A stretch of 64,000 nucleotides of DNA from Oscillospiraceae bacterium (GTDB taxonomy: Bacteria > Bacillota > Clostridia > Saccharofermentanales > Fastidiosipilaceae): the NCBI GenBank assembly GCA_029983685.1, contig JASBZA010000001.1, positions 62,001-126,000 on the forward strand, given 5' to 3'. Each line of letters opens with the position of its first letter. Positions within the stretch are counted from its first letter, which is position 1. The notes below the pieces were generated by a model, which was not told the origin of the DNA, ran no database searches, and saw only the letters and a list, made by a program, of their open reading frames with translations. Positions 1 to 7,900 of the stretch are shown one piece after another. Position numbers and translations under genes: made by a program.

Positions 1-854
1 ACATCGTCAATCATTTCGATGACTTGCTCGCTGCCGAAGTTTCCATTTGGGAGCATGCAGACAAGCGCGGTAAGCCCTGGGAATTAGAAGAAGGTGATCC
101 GGAAAGAGAGAAGCAAGAACAGGCACGTCATCAGTATCTGCTCGATGCTATAGGTGTAGATGATGACGGCTGGGCAGTCGGAAAAACTGCTACCCATGCT
201 TGGGAAGGCTCGGGCTTTGCTTGGACCATCAGAGACCAGAGATACCCCGGTTTCGAATATGATCATTACCCCTATCCGATGAACAACGATCATCCTTATG
301 ATGAACCGCGTTACGGTGTAGCCACGGACTTTGCCGGTGTTTCTTCTTCGGCCAAAGACCCCGAGGCAGCTTATGAGTTCTTAAGATACTTATCTTATGA
401 GACCCAAGGTTTCTTAGACCGTATTGACGGTATCAATAATTACGACCGTGAAGCCTACATCGAAAAGTATGACTTTAGTGACGAGTACATTGAGACCTTA
501 CCGGAAGATCCGGATATGCTCTTCGGCGTACAAGGCCCTCACGTGAATGCGATTTCGCCTGCTAATACAGACGTTGCCAGAGAAGCTTGGAAAGAATTCC
601 ACCCGATCGGCAGCCCTGACGCTACTCCGGGACACCACTACGCATTGGATCATTTAGAGAATGCTTATCTCGATAATTTCCGTGCTTACCCCGGTTATGC
701 CGATGCAGCAAATTACATCATTGAAAACATTTGGTCCCAGGTCATCGAAGGTGACATGGCGCCCGGTGACATTGCCCAAGAATTAGAAGACGGTGCAAAC
801 CAGATTCTGGAAGACTGGGAAAATGACATCAAAGCAGCAGTAGATGCTCAATAA
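1..854 (+). CDS. ABC sugar transporter solute-binding protein, C-terminal part (partial)
   Basis: The reading frame is open to the left edge of the window, so only the C-terminal part (about 283 residues) is seen and the signal peptide is missing. The sequence is rich in acidic and aromatic residues. It has the look of the C-terminal lobe of family 1 extracellular sugar-binding proteins: a GVATDFAGVSSSAKDPEAAY stretch like the usual region before the closing helices, then FLRYLSYETQG. It probably captures an oligosaccharide outside the membrane and delivers it to one of the permease pairs downstream. A strong stem-loop follows directly (871-906), as often seen after binding-protein genes that are expressed above the rest of their operon. 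The family call rests on residue pattern and context. Confidence 0.8.
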   Translation, partial: IVNHFDDLLAAEVSIWEHADKRGKPWELEEGDPEREKQEQARHQYLLDAIGVDDDGWAVGKTATHAWEGSGFAWTIRDQRYPGFEYDHYPYPMNNDHPYDEPRYGVATDFAGVSSSAKDPEAAYEFLRYLSYETQGFLDRIDGINNYDREAYIEKYDFSDEYIETLPEDPDMLFGVQGPHVNAISPANTDVAREAWKEFHPIGSPDATPGHHYALDHLENAYLDNFRAYPGYADAANYIIENIWSQVIEGDMAPGDIAQELEDGANQILEDWENDIKAAVDAQ

Positions 855-870
855 TTTTTAATTCGTTATG

Positions 871-906
871 GGATATGGCGCATGAATATATTTCGGCGCC
901 ATATCC
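871..906 (+). promoter_or_regulatory. Intercistronic stem-loop after the binding-protein gene
   Basis: An 11-base perfect inverted repeat (871-881 against 896-906) with a 14-base loop starts 17 bases after the stop codon of the first gene. It has no T-tract, so it is more likely an mRNA 3'-end stabiliser or processing element than a terminator. It covers the first possible start codon (875) of the next gene. Confidence 0.6.
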
Positions 907-3900
907 TGCATTTATTAAAGGATTGAAGAAAATTTTGGTTGCACAAGTGAAAAATAAAAGAAAAATAGCATATTTTCTTGCTTTATTATCCTTCTTATTC
1001 TTTTTGCAGACCCCTTTGGTACGAGCTGCGACGGATGAGGGTGATGATGTGGATGTGGCAGACGGTTTTGATCCCTGGAAAACTCAGGAGAGCAATCTGG
1101 AAGATGTTGTAGACGAGACCAGCTATCTGGACGTTAAGGACGAGTATCTGTCTTTGGCCAATGAAGAAGAGACCCTTGCCGTAAAAGCAACCGATGCCCT
1201 CGTGTCCTTGGAGAATCGAGACGGTGAAAAAATCGACCTCAGTAAGGGAGAGAGCGGCGGTATTCAAATTCCTGCCGGGACAAAAGCTGTCTTTAAGATT
1301 AAAGCACCGGAAAAAGCGACTTGGCATATCAATCTTCTATACCGAATCACCAGTAAGAATATTGTCGATCTCAAAGTCAATGTCGACATCAACGATGCAA
1401 AACAATTCTACGAAGCCTATGATATTGCTTTGCCTGCGTCTTGGAGAACTCAAGACCAGTCTTTGAAAATCGATCAGTACAACAATCAAGTCTATCCGTC
1501 ATCGGAATTACTAGACAAAGAAATAGAACATACCTTAAATCATGATATGTTTTATTTAAGTACGCCTTTGTTATTTGCTTTTGAAAAAGGCGAGAATACC
1601 CTATCTTTAGAAAATAACGAGATTTCTTACGAGTTGATTGAGATTCGTCTCCAACCGAAAGAAACAATCGATACTTATAAAAGCTATCAAGAAAATAATT
1701 TAGAGAATTCTAAGGAGGCTCCTAAGCTTGCGGATGTCGATCCACTTATTTTGGAAGGCGAGGGATTTACGGAAAAGAACCGTGTCCACATCAGGGGAGA
1801 GCGCTCCAAAGACTATAACTATCATCCCTATGATCCTAAATCTTCTTTGCTAAATGTTTTAGCTCCGACCATGTGGCAAAATCCGGGTGATGCCGTGTCT
1901 TATGCCTTCGAGGTGCCGGAAGACGGTTACTACCGAATCGGTTTCCGTGTCCAACAGGACCAGAAGCGTGACATGCCGGTCTATAAGAATATTTTGATAG
2001 ACGGTTGGATACCCTTTGATGCGTTGGAGTCTTACGCCTTTCCTTTTACGGGCAGTGCCGTTCAGATGGAATTTTTGAATGCGGACGGTGAGGAATTCCT
2101 GTTTTACTTAAGCCAAGGTAAGCATGAGATTCAGCTTATCAGTACGGCCTCTAATTATTTCGGTGCCTATGAAGTTCTGTCACAGGTTATTCGCCAAATG
2201 AATCAGTTGACCTTGGATATACGAACCATTACGGGTAATCGCATTGATGAAAATCGTCAATGGAATATCGAACAATATATTCCGGATATCCGTGAGCAAC
2301 TGCAAGAACTGATTGATTCTCTTAATCTGGTTTATCAAGATTTGAGTCATTTATCCGGTCAGGAGAACAGTACGACCTGGAATAATTTACGCATTATTGC
2401 CGATCAGTTGGAGCTGTATTTAGAGGAGACCAAAGGTTTAGATAAGTTTGTCAATAATTTGGATAACTTTTCACAAAACGACGGATCCATGGCCCAGCAA
2501 ATTTCGGCTTTGATCGACCAGATGCTCTTACAACCCTTAAGTATCGATCAGGTTTATATAGCAGGAGAAGATTTGAGTGCTTTGCCCGGAAAACTTAATT
2601 TCTTCCAAAGAAGTTATTTAGGTCTGGAGAAGTTTGTCCAGTCTTTTAATCGCAACACGGATGCGGATTTGGCCTTGGACGAGGATGCCTTAAATATTTG
2701 GGTCAATCGCCCGGTAACCCATATTGATGTGTTGCGCGAGATGATCAACCAGGAATATCCCAACAAGGACATTAAGATTAATCTATCGGCAATGCCGGAT
2801 GAGAACCGCCTCTTATTGGCCATCATCGGCGGCAATGCCCCGGATGGTGTTTTGGGCTTAAGCAGTGGTAAGCCTTATGATTTTGCCTTGCGTGGAGCGG
2901 CCTATGATTTGCGTAATTTCGATGATTTTGACGAATCGGTGAGTGATTTTACGGCCGAGATGTTTTTGCCCTTTGCCTATGATGAAGGCATTTACGCTTT
3001 CCCGGAAACCACGACCTTCCATGTCCTGTTCTATCGGACGGATATTATGCAGTCCTTAAATCTGGATATTCCTCAGACCTGGGAAGACCTGGTGGGGATT
3101 GTGCCGGCTTTAGATAGGCATGGTATGAATATCCAAACCATGATTGCGGCCAATGATGCCTATAAGCCCTTTGCCGCAACCGTACCAATTATCCAGCAAA
3201 ACAAAGGTGAGATTTACAGTGACGACGGTATGACGGTTTCCTTCAATCACCCCAATACTTTGGAAGCCTTCGATTTATTAACGAATCTCTACGTTCGTTA
3301 TAACCTGCCTTACCGAATCGTGAACTTTTATAACAATTTTAAATCCGGCGTCACCCCTATCGGTGTCTCGGAATTGAACACTTATACACTGCTGAAATAT
3401 GCCGCACCCGAAATCAGAGGTCAGTGGGCAATAGCACCCAATATCGGTATAAAAGACGAAAACGGTGAGTTCATTAACACGCAGCCGGTCGTAACGTCTG
3501 CCGTCATGATTACCCAACAAAGCGAGAAGAAGCAGGAGATGTGGGAATTTATGAAATGGTGGATGGATGATCAGACCCAGCTGCAATACGGCAATGAGTT
3601 ACAGATGCGCTTTGGCAAGGAGTATATTTGGAGTTCAGCTAATCTGGAAACCATTAAAAACGCACCCTATTTCGAACAGGAAGATCGAGACATCATCTAT
3701 GAGCAAATTCTCAATGCCAAAGAATTCCCTCGTCACCCGGCTTATTTCCAGGTAGAGCGTGAGTTATCGAATGCATGGAACAGCGTTGTCTTTGACGGCA
3801 TCACCGTCCGAGAAGCTTTGGACAGGGCGGCCTTATCCAGTAATCGAATTATGGCTACCAAGTTGCAGGAGTTTGCCTACATCGATAATGAAGGGAAAAC

Positions 3901-3982
3901 GTTAAAAGAATTTATCATGCCTAATGTCAGAGAGATAGAAACATACGGGAATTTTGCCAGGCCGAGCCGAGACTTGGCGTAA
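875..3982 (+). CDS. Large multidomain solute-binding protein of a carbohydrate ABC transporter
   Basis: This 1035-residue protein is roughly twice the usual length for a family 1 binding protein. A hydrophobic segment at about residues 28-50 looks like a signal peptide or membrane anchor. Residues 60-440 are not recognised; around 300-430 there is beta-rich sequence resembling a carbohydrate-binding module. Residues 440-620 look helical and may be coiled coil. The binding-protein fold occupies about 655-1000, with GGNAPDGVLGLSSG, an ETTTFHVLFYRTD strand and a C-terminal FMKWWMDD segment. The start is doubtful: ATG 875 lies inside a strong stem-loop, has no clear ribosome site and puts about 25 extra residues before the signal sequence. 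TTG 935 or GTG 947 are plausible instead. It is probably the binding partner of one permease pair. The substrate is not visible. Confidence 0.75.
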   Translation: MAHEYISAPYPAFIKGLKKILVAQVKNKRKIAYFLALLSFLFFLQTPLVRAATDEGDDVDVADGFDPWKTQESNLEDVVDETSYLDVKDEYLSLANEEETLAVKATDALVSLENRDGEKIDLSKGESGGIQIPAGTKAVFKIKAPEKATWHINLLYRITSKNIVDLKVNVDINDAKQFYEAYDIALPASWRTQDQSLKIDQYNNQVYPSSELLDKEIEHTLNHDMFYLSTPLLFAFEKGENTLSLENNEISYELIEIRLQPKETIDTYKSYQENNLENSKEAPKLADVDPLILEGEGFTEKNRVHIRGERSKDYNYHPYDPKSSLLNVLAPTMWQNPGDAVSYAFEVPEDGYYRIGFRVQQDQKRDMPVYKNILIDGWIPFDALESYAFPFTGSAVQMEFLNADGEEFLFYLSQGKHEIQLISTASNYFGAYEVLSQVIRQMNQLTLDIRTITGNRIDENRQWNIEQYIPDIREQLQELIDSLNLVYQDLSHLSGQENSTTWNNLRIIADQLELYLEETKGLDKFVNNLDNFSQNDGSMAQQISALIDQMLLQPLSIDQVYIAGEDLSALPGKLNFFQRSYLGLEKFVQSFNRNTDADLALDEDALNIWVNRPVTHIDVLREMINQEYPNKDIKINLSAMPDENRLLLAIIGGNAPDGVLGLSSGKPYDFALRGAAYDLRNFDDFDESVSDFTAEMFLPFAYDEGIYAFPETTTFHVLFYRTDIMQSLNLDIPQTWEDLVGIVPALDRHGMNIQTMIAANDAYKPFAATVPIIQQNKGEIYSDDGMTVSFNHPNTLEAFDLLTNLYVRYNLPYRIVNFYNNFKSGVTPIGVSELNTYTLLKYAAPEIRGQWAIAPNIGIKDENGEFINTQPVVTSAVMITQQSEKKQEMWEFMKWWMDDQTQLQYGNELQMRFGKEYIWSSANLETIKNAPYFEQEDRDIIYEQILNAKEFPRHPAYFQVERELSNAWNSVVFDGITVREALDRAALSSNRIMATKLQEFAYIDNEGKTLKEFIMPNVREIETYGNFARPSRDLA

Positions 3983-3997
3983 TCGGTTTAGCTTCAT

Positions 3998-4942
3998 ATG
4001 AAGGTAGTTGAAAATATGAAATCATTAAAGATGAAAAAGAAATTCAGGCCCGGGGGCAAGCGTACAGACAATCGTTCTTTGTTCGGCCTTTTGGGACCCT
4101 ATTTAATTTTATTTACGACATTTATTGCAGTCCCGGTTTTACTGGCTATTCTGCTGAGTTTTACCTACTTTAACTCCGTAGAGCCTCCGACTTTTAACGG
4201 CATTCAGAACTATGTCTACATGGTGACCCAAGACGAAAGTTTCTTAAAGTATATTATTCCCAATACCTTGCTTTTCGCCTTTGTGGTTGGCCCCGGTGGC
4301 TATGTTTTGCAGTTCTTATTGGCCTGGGAGCTGGCTCATATACAGCGCATTCCCCGAACCATATTTGCGCTGGTTTTTTACTCGCCTTCCATGACCGGAG
4401 GCGTTGCCATGGCTGTTATTTGGCGAGTCATTTTTTCCGGTGACCAATATGGTTATATCAACAATTTGTTAATGCGTGCCGGCATGATCAGCCAGCCCAT
4501 CCAATGGTTGACCGATCCCAGGTTTTTGATGACTATTATGATTTTGGTCTCTTTGTGGAGTGCCATGGGTGTCGGTTTCTTGGCTATGCTTTCGGGAATT
4601 TTAAATGTCGACCCCCAGCTTTATGAAGCGGCCTATGTCGACGGCGTTTCTTCTAGGTGGCAGGAGATTGTCTATATTACCGTGCCCGCCATGAAGCCTC
4701 AGATGCTGTTCGGTGCCGTTATGAGTATTGTGAGTGCCTTCTCGGCAGGTCAAATCGGTGTAGATTTGGCAGGTGTCAACCCGACGCCGCAAAATGCCGG
4801 TCAGACCATGATTACCCATATTGCGGACCACGGCTTTATCCAGTACAACATGGGCTATGCTTCGGCCTTGTCCGTTGTCCTTTTAATCTTCATGTTTTTA
4901 TCCTCGCAATTTGCTGATTACATTTTCGGTACCGACGATTAG
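3998..4942 (+). CDS. Carbohydrate ABC transporter permease, MalF/UgpA type
   Basis: This is an integral membrane subunit of an importer with about six transmembrane segments. The EAA loop that docks the ATPase is visible as EAAYVDGVSSRWQEI followed by VPAMKP near residues 208-232. A positively charged N-terminus (KMKKKFRPGGKR) precedes the first helix at about 30-50. ATG 4016, with AAGG upstream, is a reasonable alternative start. It pairs with the permease 9 bases downstream to form one translocation pore. No ATPase is encoded nearby, so a shared MsmK-like ATPase elsewhere in the genome is inferred. Confidence 0.9.
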   Translation: MKVVENMKSLKMKKKFRPGGKRTDNRSLFGLLGPYLILFTTFIAVPVLLAILLSFTYFNSVEPPTFNGIQNYVYMVTQDESFLKYIIPNTLLFAFVVGPGGYVLQFLLAWELAHIQRIPRTIFALVFYSPSMTGGVAMAVIWRVIFSGDQYGYINNLLMRAGMISQPIQWLTDPRFLMTIMILVSLWSAMGVGFLAMLSGILNVDPQLYEAAYVDGVSSRWQEIVYITVPAMKPQMLFGAVMSIVSAFSAGQIGVDLAGVNPTPQNAGQTMITHIADHGFIQYNMGYASALSVVLLIFMFLSSQFADYIFGTDD

Positions 4943-4951
4943 GAGAGTATT

Positions 4952-5824
4952 ATGTCAAGTTACATGGGAAGAAAAATTAACCCGCAACGCTTTGATCGGA
5001 GTCAAATTCGCAGTTATTTAATCTTAATTCCGGTATCTATTATTATGGTTTTGCCTATCATTTATGTGGTGGTTACCGCCTTTAAGCCGTTGAATGAGCT
5101 CTTTGCCTATCCGCCTAAGTTCTTTGTCAGAAACCCCAGCCTGCAGAACTTTAGAGACCTGTGGCGTGTTTCACAGTCTATGGGCATACCTTTCTCGCGC
5201 TATTTGATTAACTCCATTGTGTCGACTGCCCTGGTAGTGATCTTAAGTATCGCCTTGTCCCTTACGACCGGCTATGCCTTATCCAAAAAGGATTTCCGAG
5301 GCCGCAATGTTATTGCCACGATTAATACGGTTTCTTTGATGTTTGTTCCGACAGCGGTCGGTATACCGCGCTACCTTATTATAAGCGGTGTCGGCCTGAC
5401 CAATACCTTCTGGGTTCATATATTTCCGATGCTGGCCATGCCGGTCGGACTCTTTTTAGTAAAGCAGTTTATCGACACTGTTCCGAATTCACTAATTGAG
5501 TCGGCCCGAATTGACGGTGCGGGAGACTTTTGGATTGTTCACAAAATTATCGCTCCGATTGTCAAGCCGGCCTTGGCTACTGTAGGTCTTTTGGCCTTCC
5601 AATCCAGTTGGAATGCTATCGAAGCGTCAACTATTTACATTACGAATGATGCACTGAAAACCCTGCCCTTTTATCTGTCTGTATTGACCAGCCAACAGAA
5701 CCTGGTGGCCGGTGCCGGTTTAAGTGCTGCGGCAACCCTGATTCAACTCTTACCCAATATGATTATCTTTATCATTTTGCAATCTAGGGTAATGAATACG
5801 ATGGCGCACTCCGGAATTAAGTAG
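4952..5824 (+). CDS. Carbohydrate ABC transporter permease, MalG/UgpE type
   Basis: This is the second membrane subunit of the first permease pair, 290 residues with six predicted membrane segments. The EAA-type loop reads IESARIDGAGDFWIVHKI then IAPIVKP near residues 180-207. An AGGAGAG ribosome site precedes the ATG. The N-terminal hydrophobic segment SYLILIPVSIIMVLPIIYVV and the following F-K-P motif are typical of MalG-like proteins. Close spacing on both sides puts it in the same operon as its neighbours. Confidence 0.92.
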   Translation: MSSYMGRKINPQRFDRSQIRSYLILIPVSIIMVLPIIYVVVTAFKPLNELFAYPPKFFVRNPSLQNFRDLWRVSQSMGIPFSRYLINSIVSTALVVILSIALSLTTGYALSKKDFRGRNVIATINTVSLMFVPTAVGIPRYLIISGVGLTNTFWVHIFPMLAMPVGLFLVKQFIDTVPNSLIESARIDGAGDFWIVHKIIAPIVKPALATVGLLAFQSSWNAIEASTIYITNDALKTLPFYLSVLTSQQNLVAGAGLSAAATLIQLLPNMIIFIILQSRVMNTMAHSGIK

Positions 5825-5833
5825 GAGGGTGAA

Positions 5834-7900
5834 ATGCGGATACCAAAAGCCAAATATAAAAATATAAAGAAATTCTTAATCTTTTTTGCCTTTGTACTGG
5901 TCTTGCAATCGTCTCTTAGTATCTACCTTTATGCCAGTGATAATGCGACGAATTCTACCGGTTACACGGTGGCTTATAATAACGACGGTAAGCTTCAAAT
6001 TGTCCAAGACGCCTATTTACCTGTCGGTTCCTATTTAGACTTGAATTTGTCTGCGGCAGAAGATTTATTCATCATGGATAATGCCATGTACATAGCCGAT
6101 ACCGGTAACAAACGCATCCTGCGTATCCGTCTGGATAACGGTAAGACCGACGTCTTAGGGGAGGGTTTCTTACGCACACCTACAGGCGTAGCAGCTGATA
6201 AAGAAGGCCGGATTTATGTAGCCGACAGCGGTAATAACGAAGCCTATCGTTTCAATAAGAACTTAGAATTAGAGCAGGTCTTTACTAAGCCGGATACACC
6301 CAATTTCGGTATTCATGCGAATTATAAGCCTCTAAAAGTTGCCCCGTCCAAAGACGGCGGTGTCTATCTGATTAATGAAGGTAGTGTCGCGGGTTTGGTT
6401 CATATGGATCGCTACGGCGGTTTCCTGGGCTATTTCGGTGCCAGTGAAGTCTCTGTGAATCCTTTCTATGCCATGGCGGATAAAATCCTGACCGAAGAAC
6501 AAAAAGCGTTGTTTTTAAGTCGTACACCGCCGAGTTTTGCCACGATTATAAAAGGTCCCGATGACCTCATTTATAGTGTCAATCGAGGCAATGCCGCACG
6601 TCCGGTTAAACATAATATCGGCGGAGACAATATCTTACAGAATTCGCAAATGCCCCGTGTGCAAAATGCCATGGACATTGACGTTAGTGATGACGGGAGA
6701 ATTCTGGTTTTGGACAGTGACGGTTATATTACCGAAATTACACCGGATGGCTACTTAATCAATATTTTTGCCGGCCCTTCGAATACGGAACGGGCAGGTT
6801 TATTTACCCTGCCGACCGGTATTGCGACGGATCACAGAGGCTATATCTATGTGCTGGATAAAGAGAAGAATAACATTCAAATATTCGCCCCGACACAAAG
6901 CCAGTCCATGCTCCATAAAGCCATCAGTGACTATCGTCAGGGAAATTATGAAGAGAGTATCACTTTGCTTACCGAGGTCTTGCGTGTCAACAATTCCTCG
7001 CGCTTAGCCCATACCTATATGGGTAAGAATTATGTCCAGTACCGAGACTACGAAGCCGCTGCCGAGCATTTCCATATCTCCGAGCAAATTGCCGACTACA
7101 GCGGAGCCTTCTGGGAAATTCGTAATGACTGGATCCAAGCCAATTTGTTTATTCTCATATTGATTTTCGCCCTAATCATTGCTTTCTTTATCATGCGTAA
7201 GTCACGCAAAAGAAAAAGAAATCGGGCCATTAATAAAGGAGAGTATGTACCCGGTCGTTGGGAGACCATTATGGATAAGAATGCATTCTTATATGACCTT
7301 AAGCAAATCAGCTATGCGGTTTTCCATCCGACCGATAATGCCTACGAAATTTCGGTGGGAAGAACCGGATCTTTTGCCTCGGCCAGCTTTATTTATGTCC
7401 TCGCCTTGGTCCTCATTGTTGCTTTACGTATTGGATCGGGATTCATCTTTTCCGAACGTATTAGGAACTTCTCCTTATCGACCTTTTCACTGGGCTTCAT
7501 TGTCTTCCTGGCTTTGTTTATCGGCTGTAACTTCTTTATTGTCGCTATTCGCGACGGTAAGGGGACTTTGGCCGACATCTATGAAACAACGGCCTATGCC
7601 TTTGCTCCTATGTTGTTTATTTTCCCCATTGCAACTATATTAGGGAACTTCATGACCCTTAACGAAGGCTTTATTTACCATTTCCTGGTTTGGCTTGCTG
7701 TCATCTGGAGCGTCATCCTGCTGGTATCCTCATATATGCAAATTCATCAGTACAGTTTAGGGAAGACCATCTCCACCTTGCTCTTAGCTCTATTCGCCAT
7801 GGCCGTCGTGGTCATTGTTATCTCCTTAATATGGCTGGTTGTTCAGCAAATGATTCAGCAGATTCAGGAGATTCACCTGGAGGTCACCTTACATGATTAA
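5834..7900 (+). CDS. Membrane protein with NHL propeller, TPR and Yip1-like domains
   Basis: A 688-residue protein. A signal anchor lies at about residues 13-33. NHL-type propeller repeats follow (about 50-350), with recurring patterns such as MYIADTGNKRILRI, IYVADSGNNEAYRF and IYVLDKEKNNIQIF. TPR-like helices lie at 355-425 and a membrane helix at 436-455. After a basic linker, a C-terminal block with about five membrane segments resembles Yip1-type domains. The propeller and TPR would sit outside the membrane. The role is unknown: substrate sensing or scaffolding of the transport complex are guesses from its place between two permease pairs. The next gene starts inside its last codons (7893), so the two are probably translationally coupled. 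Confidence 0.75.
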   Translation: MRIPKAKYKNIKKFLIFFAFVLVLQSSLSIYLYASDNATNSTGYTVAYNNDGKLQIVQDAYLPVGSYLDLNLSAAEDLFIMDNAMYIADTGNKRILRIRLDNGKTDVLGEGFLRTPTGVAADKEGRIYVADSGNNEAYRFNKNLELEQVFTKPDTPNFGIHANYKPLKVAPSKDGGVYLINEGSVAGLVHMDRYGGFLGYFGASEVSVNPFYAMADKILTEEQKALFLSRTPPSFATIIKGPDDLIYSVNRGNAARPVKHNIGGDNILQNSQMPRVQNAMDIDVSDDGRILVLDSDGYITEITPDGYLINIFAGPSNTERAGLFTLPTGIATDHRGYIYVLDKEKNNIQIFAPTQSQSMLHKAISDYRQGNYEESITLLTEVLRVNNSSRLAHTYMGKNYVQYRDYEAAAEHFHISEQIADYSGAFWEIRNDWIQANLFILILIFALIIAFFIMRKSRKRKRNRAINKGEYVPGRWETIMDKNAFLYDLKQISYAVFHPTDNAYEISVGRTGSFASASFIYVLALVLIVALRIGSGFIFSERIRNFSLSTFSLGFIVFLALFIGCNFFIVAIRDGKGTLADIYETTAYAFAPMLFIFPIATILGNFMTLNEGFIYHFLVWLAVIWSVILLVSSYMQIHQYSLGKTISTLLLALFAMAVVVIVISLIWLVVQQMIQQIQEIHLEVTLHD

